A stretch of DNA of 64,000 bases from Aquarana catesbeiana (Eukaryota; Chordata; Amphibia; Anura; Ranidae). Position 1 is the stretch's first letter, and each line of letters starts with the position of its first letter. Shown piece after piece: positions 55,130 to 64,000 of this stretch. The notes beneath the pieces were generated by a model. That model was not told where the DNA came from, made no database searches, and was given only the letters and a program-made list of their open reading frames with translations. A program made the position numbers and the translations under genes. The DNA is taken from NCBI RefSeq assembly GCF_042186555.1, contig NC_133334.1, forward strand, positions 21,172,883 through 21,236,882, given 5' to 3'.

Positions 55130-56531
55130 CTGTAACCCCAACATTAACCCTCCCTCTAACCCCAACACAACATTAACTCTCCCCGTAACACCAATACTAA
55201 CCCTAACATTAACCCTTTCTGTAAGCTGAGCCCCAACTTTAACCCTAACACTAGCTCTCTTTGTATCCCCAACATTAACCTTCTCCATAACCCCAATTCT
55301 AACCCTTCCTCTAGTCCCAACTCCTAAGACTGAATATCCCTATAACTCCAACACTAACCCTCATTGTAAGCTGAACCCACAACATTAACTCTCCCTGTAA
55401 CCCTAATACTAACCCTTACACTAACCTTCCCTATAACCCCAACCCTAACTATCCCTGTGATCATAATACTAACCCTTACACTAACCTTCCCTATAACCCC
55501 AACCCTAACGCTCCCTGTAACCCTAATACTAACCCTTACACTAACCTTCCCTATAACCCCAACCCTAACGCTCCCTGTAACCCTAATACTAACCCTTACA
55601 CTAACCTTCCCTATAACCCCAACCCTAACGCTCCCTGTAACCCTAATACTAACCCTTACACTAACCTTCCCTATAACCCCAACCCTAACGCTCCCTGTAA
55701 CCCTAATACTAACCCTTACACTATCCTTTCCTATAACCCCAGCCCTAACTCTCCCTGTAACCCTAATACTAAACCTTACACTATCCTTCCCTATAACCCC
55801 AACCCTAACTCTCCCTGTGATCATAATACTAGTCCTTCAATTATCCCCAACCCTCCAGCCCCAACACTAACTCTCTTTGTACCCTCAAATAATCTATAAC
55901 CCCCAACTGTAACCCTTCCTCTAGTCCCACCCCTAAGATTGAATATCCCTATTACCCCAACATTAACCCTCATTGTAAGCTGAACCCCAATGTTAACTCT
56001 CTGTAATCCCAATACTAACCCTTACACTAACCTTCCCTATAACCCCAACCCTAACTCTCCCTGTGATCATAATACTAGTCCTTCAATTATCCCCAACCCT
56101 CCAGCCCCAACACTAACTCTCTTTGTACCCTCAAATAATCTATAACCCCCAACTGTAACCCTTCCTCTAGTCCCACCCCTAAGATTGAATATCCCTATTA
56201 CCCCAACATTAACCCTCATTGTAAGCTGAACCCCAATGTTAACTCTCTCTAATCCCAATACTAACCCTTACACTAACCTTCCCTATAACCCCAACCCTAA
56301 CTGTCCCTGTGATCATAATACTAGTCTTTCAACTATTCCCAACCCTAAGAATAAATATCCTTATAACACTAACACTAGCATTAGCCCTCCTCGCAACCTC
56401 AACAACAACACTGACCCTCCCTGTAACCCCAAACCCTAACCCTTCCTATAATCATAGTATTAACCCTCCCTGTGACCTCAACCTTAACACTAACCCTCCC
56501 TGTAACCACATTACTAACCTTCCCTATTACC
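55130..56531 (+). repeat. Telomere-like C-rich degenerate satellite, left part
   Basis: Almost no G on the + strand; built from CCCTAAC, CACTAACCCT and CCCTGTAAC words. A strict 60-bp period runs 55440-55810, and a 246-bp block (CTCCCTGTGATCATAATACT...) is duplicated at 55811 and 56057. The minus strand has dense GGG runs. Minus- and plus-strand ORFs are artefacts. It lies in putative CSRP3 intron 1. Confidence 0.9.
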
Positions 56532-57425
56532 CTAAGCCATACATAGTTACATAGTAGGTGAGGTTGAAAAAAGGCACAAGTCCATCAAGTCCAACCCATG
56601 TGTGTGATTATATTTCAGTATTACATTGTATATCCCTGTATGTTGCGGTCGTTCAGGTGCTTATCTAATAGTTTTTTGAAACTATCGATGCCCCCCACTG
56701 AGACCACCACCTGTGGAAGGGAATTCCACATCCTTGCCGCTCTTACAGTAAAGAACCCTCTACGTAGTTTAAGGTTAAACCTCTTTTCTTCTAATTTTAA
56801 TGAGTGACCACGAGTCTTGTTAAACTCCCTTCTGCGAAAAAGTTTTATCCCTATTGTGGGGTCACCAGTACAGTATTTATAAATTGAAATCATATCCCCT
56901 CTCAAGCGTCTCTTCTCCAGAGAGAATAAGTTCAGAGCTCGCAACCTTTCCTCATAACTAATATCCTCCAGACCCTTTATTAGCTTTGTTGCCCTTCTTT
57001 GTACTCGCTCCATTTCCAGTACATCCTTCCTGAGGACTGGTGCCCAGAACTGGACAGCATACTCCAGGTGCAGCCGGACCAGAGTCTTGGAGAGTGGGAG
57101 AATTGTTGTTTTATCTCTTAAGTTGATCCCCTTTTTAATACCAATATTCTGTTTGCTTTGTAAAACAAAGCATGCCATTGCTGAGCCTATCATCTACTAG
57201 GACCCCCAGGTCCTTTTCCATCCTAGATTCCCCCAGAGGTTCTCCCCCCAGTGTATAGATTGCATTCATATTTTTGCCACCCAGATGCATTATTTTACAT
57301 TTTTCCACATTAAACCTCATTTGCCATGTAGTTGCCCACCCCATTAATTTGTTCAGATCTTCTTGCAAGGTTTCCACATCCTGTAGAGAAGTTATTGCCC
57401 TGCTTAGCCTAGTATCGTCCGCAAG
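56532..57425 (-). mobile_element. 5'-truncated non-LTR retrotransposon (CR1/Rex-like)
   Basis: On the minus strand a reverse-transcriptase C-terminal region is readable: LADDTRLSRAITSLQDVETL (the catalytic ADD box), MGWATTWQMRFNVEKCKIMH, then VRLHLEYAVQFWAPVLRKD and LEMERVQRRATKLIKGLED. A frameshift separates the two parts near 57135-57200. The 3' end is the tandem ACATAGTTACATAG at 56536. It splits the telomere-like array, so it inserted after it. Confidence 0.9.
56621..57193 (-). pseudogene. LINE reverse transcriptase C-terminal fragment
   Basis: 190 open codons after the RT palm domain, ending MWNSLPQVVVSVGGIDSFKK LLDKHL, the usual C-terminal segment of CR1/Rex-type ORF2. Not a host gene. 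Confidence 0.85.
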
Positions 57426-58320
57426 CCTTCCTGTAATCATACTAACCCTCCCTCTAGCTCCAAGATTAACCCTCCTTGTAATCTCAACCCCAACACTAAA
57501 CCTCCTTGTAAACCCAACCCTAACCCTCTCTTTCACCCCAACACTAACCCTAACATTAAACTTCCCTGTAACCTCAACACTAACCTACTATCTAAACCCA
57601 ACACTAATCCTTCCCATAATCATAATACCAACCCTCCCTCTAACCCCAACCCTGACATTAACCCTCCCTGTACCCTCAACACTAACCTACTCTATAACCC
57701 CAACCCTCACCCTTCCCATAATCATAATACTAACCCTCCCTCTAACCCCAACCCTAATGTTAACCCTTCCTTTAACCTCAACACTAACCTACTCTATAAC
57801 CCTAACCCTCACCCTTCCTATGATCATAATACTAACCCTCCCTCTAACCCCAACCCTAATATTGACCCTTCCTTTAACCTCAACACTAACCTACTCTATA
57901 ACCCCAATCCTAACCCTTTCTGTGATCATAATACTAACCTTCCCTCTAAACTCTATCCTAAAATTAACCCTCCCTGTTACCTCAACACTAACCTTCCCTA
58001 TACACCCAACTTTAACTCTCCCTGTAATTATACAACTAACACTCCCTCTTGCCCTAACCCTAACAATAATCCTACCTTTAACCCCCAACACTACCCTACC
58101 CTATAACCCCAAACCTAACACTTCATATAATCTTAACACTAACCTACCCTCTAGCCCCAACCCTAATGTTAACTCCCTGTAACCCCAATTCTAACCCTCT
58201 CTTTAACCCTCACAGTGACTTTCCTGTAACCTTCACACTAACTCCCTCTAACCCCAACCCTGATCATCCCCGTAACCCTATCACTAATCCTCCGTGTAAC
58301 CATACAACTAACGCCAAAGC
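57426..58320 (+). repeat. Telomere-like C-rich degenerate satellite, right part
   Basis: Continuation of the array after the LINE insertion: AACACTAACCTACTCTATAA and ATAATCATAATACTAACCCT words, with a rough 120-bp higher order (CCTTCCTTTAACCTCAACAC near 57763 and 57866). Confidence 0.85.
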
Positions 58321-58862
58321 TTAGATTTGTGTTTAAATGTTTGTGTAAAAATTCTGAAAAAAATGTCAGATCTTTCTTTCTTCCCATCATTGACTTAATT
58401 CACCCAGACCTGCTATTTGAATGTAATCTTATATGTATTTCTCCCAGAGCCCAAAAAATAGCACCGCTGCTTTTTACTGATTCCAATTCGATGTTACCGG
58501 TATTGACAAGCACATTTTAAAATGTTACAAAATGTTTATATAAATGAGAATTAAATGACTGTATCAAATTCCACAGTTTCATTGTTTTCCTCTCATATCA
58601 CCTTGCCCTTCTCCGCTGCTAACATTTAATACAGAAAGCTGTGATTGTGGAAGTAACAAGAAAAAGCTATAATTACACAGACTGAGGAAAAAAATGAATA
58701 ATAATTAAAAAAAAAAGCTAAAAATAACAACAAAAAATGAATTGCACAAACTCTTATTGCATCTGCTCAGCGGCAAAGTGTCCCTGGAAATAAAAAGATT
58801 TCCACTGTGCAGCCAGCAGGAAATCACCCACAGTGCTTTTTTTTCTATCTTTGTCTTTGTCA
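58321..58862. other. Intronic, unassigned
   Basis: AT-rich, no coding similarity. Confidence 0.4.
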
Positions 58863-60130
58863 TTTGAAAGAAGGAAGGATAAAAGGGGAGGAAGGATAGA
58901 AGAGGAGGAAGGATAGAAGGGGAAGGAAGGATAGAAGGGGAAGGAAGGATAGAAGGGGAAGGAAGGGGAGGGAGGAAGGAAGGATAGAAGAGGAGGGAGG
59001 GAAGGATAGAAGGGGAGGAGGGAAGGATAGAAGGGAAGGAAGGAAGGATAGAAGGTGAGGGAAGGATAGAAGGTAAGGAAGGAAGGATAGAAGGGGAGGA
59101 ATGATAGAAGGGAAGGAAGGATAGAAGGGGAAGGAAGGATAGAAGGGGAAGGAAGGATAGAAGGGGAAGGAAGGATAGAAGGGGAAGGAAGGATAGAAGG
59201 GGAAGGAAGGATAGAAGTGGAAGGAAGGATAGAAGGGAAGGAAGGATAGAAGGGGAGGAATGATAGAAGGGAAGGAAGGATAGAAGGGGAAGGAAGGATA
59301 GAAGGGGAGGAATGATAGAAGGGAAGGAAGGATAGAAGGGGAAGGAAGGATAGAAGGGGAAGGAAGGATAGAAGGGGAAGGAAGGATAGAAGGGGAAGGA
59401 AGGATAGAAGGGAAGGAAGGATAGAAGGGGAGGAATGATAGAAGGGAAGGAAGGATAGAAGGGGAAGGAAGGATAGAAGGGGAAGGAAGGGGAGGGAGGA
59501 AGGAAGGATAGAAGAGGAGGGAGGGAAGGATAGAAGGGGAGGAGGGAAGGATAGAAGGGAAGGAAGGAAGGATAGAAGGTGAGGGAAGGATAGAAGGTAA
59601 GGAAGGAAGGATAGAAGGGGAGGAATGATAGAAGGGAAGGAAGGATAGAAGGGGAAGGAAGGATAGAAGGGGAAGGAAGGATAGAAGGGGAAGGAAGGAT
59701 AGAAGGGGAAGGAAGGATAGAAGGGAAGGAAGGATAGAAGGGGAGGAATGATAGAAGGGAAGGAAGGATAGAAGGGGAAGGAAGGATAGAAGGGGAGGAA
59801 GGATAGAAGGGGAAGGAAGGGGAGAAGAGGAGGGAAGGATAGAGGGGGAGGAAGGAAGGAAGGAAGGAAGGGCAGGGAGGGAAGGATAGAGGGGGAGGAA
59901 GAATAGAAGGGGAGGGGAGGAAGGATAGAAGGGGAGGGGAGGAAGGATAGAAGGGGAGGGGAGAATGGATAGAAGGGGAGGAAGGATAGAAGGGGAGGGA
60001 AGGAAGGATGGAAAGAAGGGAGGGAAGGAGGGAAAGGAAGGGAAGTAAGAAGGGAAGGAAAGGAAGGGAAGGAAGAGATGGAAGGAAAGGAAAGGAAGGG
60101 AAGGAAGAAGGAAAGGGGAAAGGGAAAGGA
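58863..60130 (+). repeat. Polypurine minisatellite, GGAAGGATAGAAGGGGAA units
   Basis: About 1.27 kb nearly free of C on the + strand, unit about 18 bp. A higher-order copy of about 524 bp exists: the block with GGGGAGGGAGGAAGGAAGG at 58965 and its following ~170 bp recur at 59489. Long minus-strand Ser/Pro/Phe ORFs (up to 524 codons) are artefacts. Confidence 0.95.
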
Positions 60131-60574
60131 TGTGTAATGTGTGTCAGCATGTTTGGCAATGATAAAATGTATTTGCTTCTGCCAATAAAGCTGAGAGAGA
60201 GATATAGAGAATATGGGAGAAAGAAACAGAGAAAAAGATTGGAGAGAGAGAAAAAAAAAGAGGAAGGAAGGAAACCAGTGGGTCACGTCAGTGTAATGTG
60301 TGTCAGCATGGTCACAACGTGACTCCATGAGGAGAGCTTGTGAGAGTGTGGCAACACAGGAAAACAGGGGGGTAGGGACAGAATGCTGTCACCCTATAAT
60401 GGGAAGTACCTGAACAAGGACCTCCAGGGCAGGATCATCGGGGATTATTTTAATAATAGCTGCTGATTTAAAAAAAAAAAATGAAAGCAGCTTTTGAAGG
60501 TCATTGGGCATATGATATTTTAGAAACTGGCTTTACATCTACTATAACAATACTCCATTTACTTTTTTTTTCAG
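60131..60574. other. End of putative CSRP3 intron 1
   Basis: A GTGTAATGTGTGTCAGCATG phrase appears at 60131 and again at 60291, flanking a purine-rich stretch. Otherwise nothing seen before the CSRP3 acceptor. Confidence 0.4.
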
Positions 60575-60591
60575 ACTCTAATTTTTGAACA

Positions 60592-60703
60592 ATGCCAAAC
60601 TTGGGTGGAGGTGCCAAGTGCGGAGCTTGCGGCAAGACGGTTTACCACGCTGAAGAGATACAATGTAACAGCAGAAGCTTCCACAAGCCGTGTTTCATCT
60701 GCA
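60592..60703 (+). CDS. CSRP3: CSRP3 (muscle LIM protein), first coding exon, partial gene
   Basis: The exon runs 60575-60703: acceptor TTTTTTTTCAG, donor GTAAGT, ATG at 60592. It encodes 37 residues plus one base and contains the first half of LIM domain 1: Cys10, Cys13, His31, Cys34, Cys37 in the spacing C-x2-C-x17-H-x2-C-x2-C. YHAEEIQCN is the CSRP3 form; CSRP1 has YFAEEVQC. CSRP3 binds alpha-actinin, telethonin and MyoD-type factors in the Z-disc and nucleus of striated muscle. The usual Trp4 is Leu here (TTG for TGG). Position after E2F8 on the same strand matches tetrapod gene order. Later exons are outside the window. Confidence 0.95.
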
Positions 60704-61574
60704 GTAAGTGCAGAAAATACACATGACCCCCTGTTGCAAGTGCAAATTCAATCCTTAGAGAATATGTAACCCCAACATTTTATTTCCTGATATGTGCCTG
60801 TTGTATTGTTGTATCATGTAATTGTAATGAGCAAGTCTCCTTTTCTCTTTGTATTGCATCCTCTGTGTTAAATCACGCGTGTTCCCGCCAGTCCCTCTGC
60901 TTTCCTATCAAAACTGACCCCAGAAAAGCACAGCGTGGTCAGTTCTCCAGCTGTGTTGGGAACTCAGCCTGCTCTCCTTCCGATGATCAGACTTTTGCTG
61001 ACATGCCGCCCTGCACAGCCATTCACTGGGAAGATCAGTGTACTGCTGTTTCTGCTCCCCCAGCTCTCTGAGCTCCTTATGCAGCTGAGAACAGAGGGAA
61101 TGTGATCACTTAGGCCGGCTTCAAAACTGCCAGTAAAATGCAGTGCTTTTGAGGTGCACCAAAAATGCTGTGGGGCGCTTTTGAAGCGCTTTTCAGGCGT
61201 TTCCTATTAATTTCAATGGAGAGGGGCGTTTTAGAGGCGCTCTAAAGATGCTGCATGCAGGATTTTTTTTCACAGCACTGCCAGCACACCACCCCAGTGT
61301 GAAAGCATTCATTGATTTTAATGGAAATAATTTTTCTTTTCTTAACACAAAAGCGCTTGAAAAGCTCCTCAGTGTTGTTTTACAAGGCAAGGAGTCACAT
61401 ATACTTTACGATCTTTTCACTTTTTTTTTTTTTTTTACAAATTGTATTAAAACATTTGGGGATTTTTATGTTAAATCATCCCTGCTTGCTTTGTTTCCAT
61501 GTAGTAGCTGTATGCACAATATTTTGTATGAATATTTCATTTATTATCTGTAGGCAAATTATTAGCCGATTAAA
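60704..61574. other. CSRP3 intron 2, MITE-like part, no gene
   Basis: 61110-61310 resembles the CCAGTGTGAAAG-type MITEs (right end CCACCCCAGTGTGAAAGCA). No CSRP3 exon 3 (its CRKALDSTTVAAH segment) is found in the remaining sequence. Confidence 0.45.
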
Positions 61575-61930
61575 CTTTAGTTTTACAAGGAAAGCAGAGT
61601 GATAGCAATGAGTCACTGAGTGCTCCATCTAGTGGCCAGTTTACACATCTCTGCATTTGATGCAATTACAAAAGTCCCATCATCTGATCGCACCCCTCCT
61701 GTGGGACCCGAGCTGAGCCTTATGATAAAATCTGCATGTACTGTATATTTTCCGTTCTCTTGGCTGTCTTTGCTATCAGCTCCCGTATCTCTTGCCAGGG
61801 CTGCTTGGGTGATATTGCAATATTTTGAGTCTCTGGGATATCTGCACAATACCACTGCAATGGTCTTTCGCTCCATCTATCCAGCAAGCAGTCTAAAGTA
61901 TTCCAGAAATAGCCGCCCTTTATCCATCAG
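61575..61930 (+). repeat. Inverted repeat pair, left copy
   Basis: From ACAAGGAAAGCAGAGTGATA to AATAGCCGCCCTTTATCCAT, about 350 bp, mirrored at 63462-63715. The left copy has an extra 110 bp (CCCATCATCTGATCGC ... CTTGCCAGGG) absent from the right one. Confidence 0.85.
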
Positions 61931-62431
61931 AGTTTCCGTACGTCGTGTTCCAGGGGGAGAAAAATGGCGAGGTTGTCACAGCCGATGAGTCACAATTACC
62001 GGTTGGGACGAAAATAATGACAAGATATTAGAGACGCTATTATCTACAGAGAAGACCTGTCCAGGATAAGTAAACTTATCAGACCGGCTTATGGAACCGG
62101 AGCTGAAAATGGCAGGTTACACCCAGGGCTGGGACAAGGGGGTGGGCAAGAGGGGCAGCTGCCCTGCGCACAGTTGAGCAAGGGGACAGAGAATAGGCAC
62201 AGGGCAGTAAACCCATTCTAAGGGGGGGGGGGGGGGCAGTTCTGCATCCTTGCCCTGGGCACTAGAAGAACCTGTCCTGGGACTGCTTACACCTATCATT
62301 AACGACTTGACACCCCCCCCCCCCCCAGGCCAATTCTGACATTTCTGTCATACATGTAAAAACCTGCAGTTTTTTGCTAGAAAATTACTTAGAACCCCCC
62401 GCAAACATTTTTTTAAGCAGAGGCCCTAGAG
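61931..62431. other. Intronic, unassigned, with G- and C-runs
   Basis: G-run near 62222-62236 and C-run near 62312-62326. No gene. Confidence 0.4.
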
Positions 62432-62551
62432 CAGTAATGGCGAACCTCGGCACCCCAGATGTTTACGATACTCAGCTACACTGCAGAGTGCATGAGCATC
62501 ATGGCAAATGTAGTTCCAGAACATCTGGGGTGCCAAGGTTTGCCATCACTG
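62432..62551. mobile_element. 120-bp palindromic hAT MITE
   Basis: CAGTAATGGCGAACCTCGGC and the inverse of CAGTGATGGCAAACCTTGGC form the ends; both flanks are 8 bp, CCCTAGAG and GCCTAGAG (one mismatch). Contains CAAATGTAGTTCCAGA, a degraded THAP11-like string of the type frequent in such MITEs. Confidence 0.85.
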
Positions 62552-62979
62552 GCCTAGAGAATAAAATAGTGGGCGTTGTAATTTTTATGTCATGCAGTAT
62601 TTGCACAGTGGTTTTTTAAATGAAATTTTTTTTTTTAAATCCACTTTAATGACTTTTAATGCACAAAATATAATATAATACCCAATTTTTTGGTAAAATA
62701 TAAAAAGTTGATGTTACGCCATGTAAATAGATACCTAACATGTCACAGTTTAAAATTGCGTACGCCCATGGAATGGCGACAAACTATGGTACCTAGGTGG
62801 CGCTTTAAAAGCCTTTACAGGTTACCTGTTTAGAGTCACACAGGAGCTCTGGTGCTAGAATTATTGCTCTCGCTCTAACGTTTGCGGCGATACCTCACAT
62901 GTGTGGTGCGAAAACCTTTGACATATGCATGCGCAATCGACGTATCCGTTCGCCTTTGCACACAAACATAGGGGCCCTT

Positions 62980-63014
<35 letters not shown>

Positions 63015-63461
63015 CGTCGCTTTCATTTTTTTAATCACTTTTTTTTGCTATCACAATTGATGAACAACATCCCTTGTGATAGCATGCATAGCTCCCAACT
63101 GTCCCTGATTTCGAGGGACTGTCCCTGATTTGGAGCAATGTCCCTCTGTCCCTCTTTCCTCCTCATTTGTCCCTCGTTTTGGTCCGATCTATATAGATGT
63201 ATATAAAATGCACTTTTTATATTTCAAAATGTGTTTTTCAGTGCTAATCCTTTTATCTAATTTCTAAATTGCTGCATTTGTAAATATATACCAAAAGCCA
63301 ATATAAAGGAACAGTAGTGGTAAAAAAGCACTTGTGGGTTTAACCAATCTTTTTTTTTTTTTTATACAATTCTCCTTTAAGGGGGCGTGGCAGGGGTTTG
63401 TCCTATGCCTACATACTTTTGCTAATACATTCCCATTTCGGAAAGTTGGGAGGTATGGATG
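62552..63461. other. Intronic, T-run and dispersed repeat
   Basis: T-run of about 28 near 62983-63010; GTCCCTGATTTCGAGGGACT is a small palindromic stretch near 63101. No gene. Confidence 0.4.
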
Positions 63462-63715
63462 GATGATGGATAAAGGGCGGCTATTCCTGGAATACTTTAT
63501 ACTGCTTGCTGGACAGATGGAGTGAAAGACCATTGCAGTGGTATTGTGCAGATATCCCAGAGATTCAAAATATTGTAATATCACCCAAGCAAAAAAAAAA
63601 AAAAAACGAAACCATGATGTGACTTTTGTAATGGCATCAAATGCAGAGATGTGTAAACTGGCCACTAGATGGAGCACTCAGTGACTCATTGCTATCACTC
63701 TGCTTTCCTTGTAAA
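63462..63715 (-). repeat. Inverted repeat pair, right copy
   Basis: The inverse of 61575-61930, about 90% alike, with an A-run replacing the middle part. Both copies keep a similar open frame (MLHLVASLHISAFDAITKV), which resembles no known protein. Confidence 0.85.
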
Positions 63716-64000
63716 AAACTAAACCATGCTACGGCAGTGACAGGTTCTCTTTGCTGAGACATCTGGGGTTCTATTAGACCCTAGATACCTTCGCTGCCCT
63801 TAAAAGCATTTGATCAGACCAGAAAACGTCCTGGCCAGATCCCTTCACAAGCCGGTAACCGCTTGTTTAAATTTGAATGAGTCCAGAAATATAGAACCGG
63901 AACCATAGAGATTATCAGGGAACTTCCGGCCCTCCGTCATCTCTATGGTAAGCCAGTGAACCTCCGGCTTTAGTCTCCTGGGACAGGAGAGTCTGGAAAG
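63716..64000. other. Intronic, unassigned
   Basis: The stretch GGGAACTTCCGGCCCTCCGT near 63920 has partial self-complementarity with GTGAACCTCCGGCTTTAGTC near 63957. Nothing else seen. Confidence 0.35.

Noticed and set aside
55354..58182. Leu/Thr/Pro-rich and Val/Arg/Gly-rich ORFs up to 302 codons
   Set aside because: Come from the C-rich telomere-like satellite; one even runs through the LINE fragment in antisense.
55130..58320. True telomere or chromosome end
   Set aside because: Repeats are degenerate, internal, flanked by unique sequence and a coding exon; no pure TTAGGG array.
58705..60328. Two overlapping minus ORFs of 484 and 524 codons, Ser/Pro/Phe-rich
   Set aside because: Polypurine satellite read on the opposite strand; both frames open for the same reason.
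60592..60703. CSRP1 or CSRP2 instead of CSRP3
   Set aside because: YHAEEIQCN and GGGAKCGAC are the CSRP3 form, and the gene neighbour is E2F8.
61620..63677. A two-copy gene family with MLHLVASLHISAF start
   Set aside because: Copies are the arms of an inverted repeat, no domain recognised, and one arm is broken by an A-run.
1..64000. tRNA, rRNA, snRNA, endogenous retrovirus or toxin genes
   Set aside because: Looked for box A/B pairs, U-RNA cores, LTR and gag/pol/env signs while reading; none convincing. A covariance and profile search would be decisive but could not be run.

Overview
The window is vertebrate genomic DNA, most likely from a large-genome anuran amphibian and probably a ranid-type frog. 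This rests on gene content, exon-intron structure, gene order, and a repeat load of Tc1/mariner, hAT, pogo/Tigger and TTAA-flanked MITEs, L2/CR1-type LINE tails and many minisatellites. There is no bacterial, plasmid or viral gene content. The species is inferred, not shown.

Two real host genes are present, both on the + strand. The first is a complete E2F8 gene, the atypical E2F repressor with two DNA-binding domains. A CpG-rich promoter at about 5.5-5.7 kb has a GC box, two inverted CCAAT boxes and a near-palindromic E2F site. It is followed by a probable non-coding exon 1, then 12 coding exons from 12905 to 37034. Every splice junction keeps phase, and the joined coding sequence is 2244 nt (747 codons plus stop). 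The second is the first coding exon of CSRP3 (muscle LIM protein) at 60592-60703, with a tentative 5' exon ending at 54880; the rest of CSRP3 lies beyond the window. The order E2F8 then CSRP3 on one strand matches tetrapod synteny, for example human 11p15.

The third convincing ORF is a 471-codon pogo/Tigger-type DDD transposase on the minus strand (44922-46337). It lies in an apparently complete 1,727-bp transposon with perfect 25-bp terminal inverted repeats and TA target duplication, inserted inside a 31-bp minisatellite.

Layout: 0-4.7 kb, nested and decayed Tc1-like and hAT-like elements with internal minisatellites; 4.7-5.45 kb, an ~80-bp tandem array carrying about ten THAP11/ZNF143-like motifs; 5.5-5.9 kb, E2F8 promoter; 5.9-12.8 kb, intron 1 (satellite, 0.9-kb polypyrimidine tract, L2 tail, MITEs); 12.8-37 kb, E2F8 coding exons with MITE-rich introns and a 1.5-kb 37-bp VNTR in intron 6; 37-54.8 kb, E2F8 3' UTR and intergenic repeats including the pogo-like transposon; 54.9-60.5 kb, CSRP3 intron 1 (telomere-like C-rich array split by a LINE fragment, then a polypurine array); 60.6 kb, CSRP3 coding exon; 60.7-64 kb, CSRP3 intron 2 with repeats.

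The two genes do not form a pathway: E2F8 is an S-phase repressor of E2F targets and CSRP3 is a striated-muscle LIM protein. The points most worth a second look are the THAP11-like motif array beside the E2F8 promoter, the apparently intact pogo-like element, a recurring hammerhead-ribozyme-like hairpin in dispersed repeats, the orientation-switching minisatellite, and the VNTR ending about 50 bp from an E2F8 splice acceptor.
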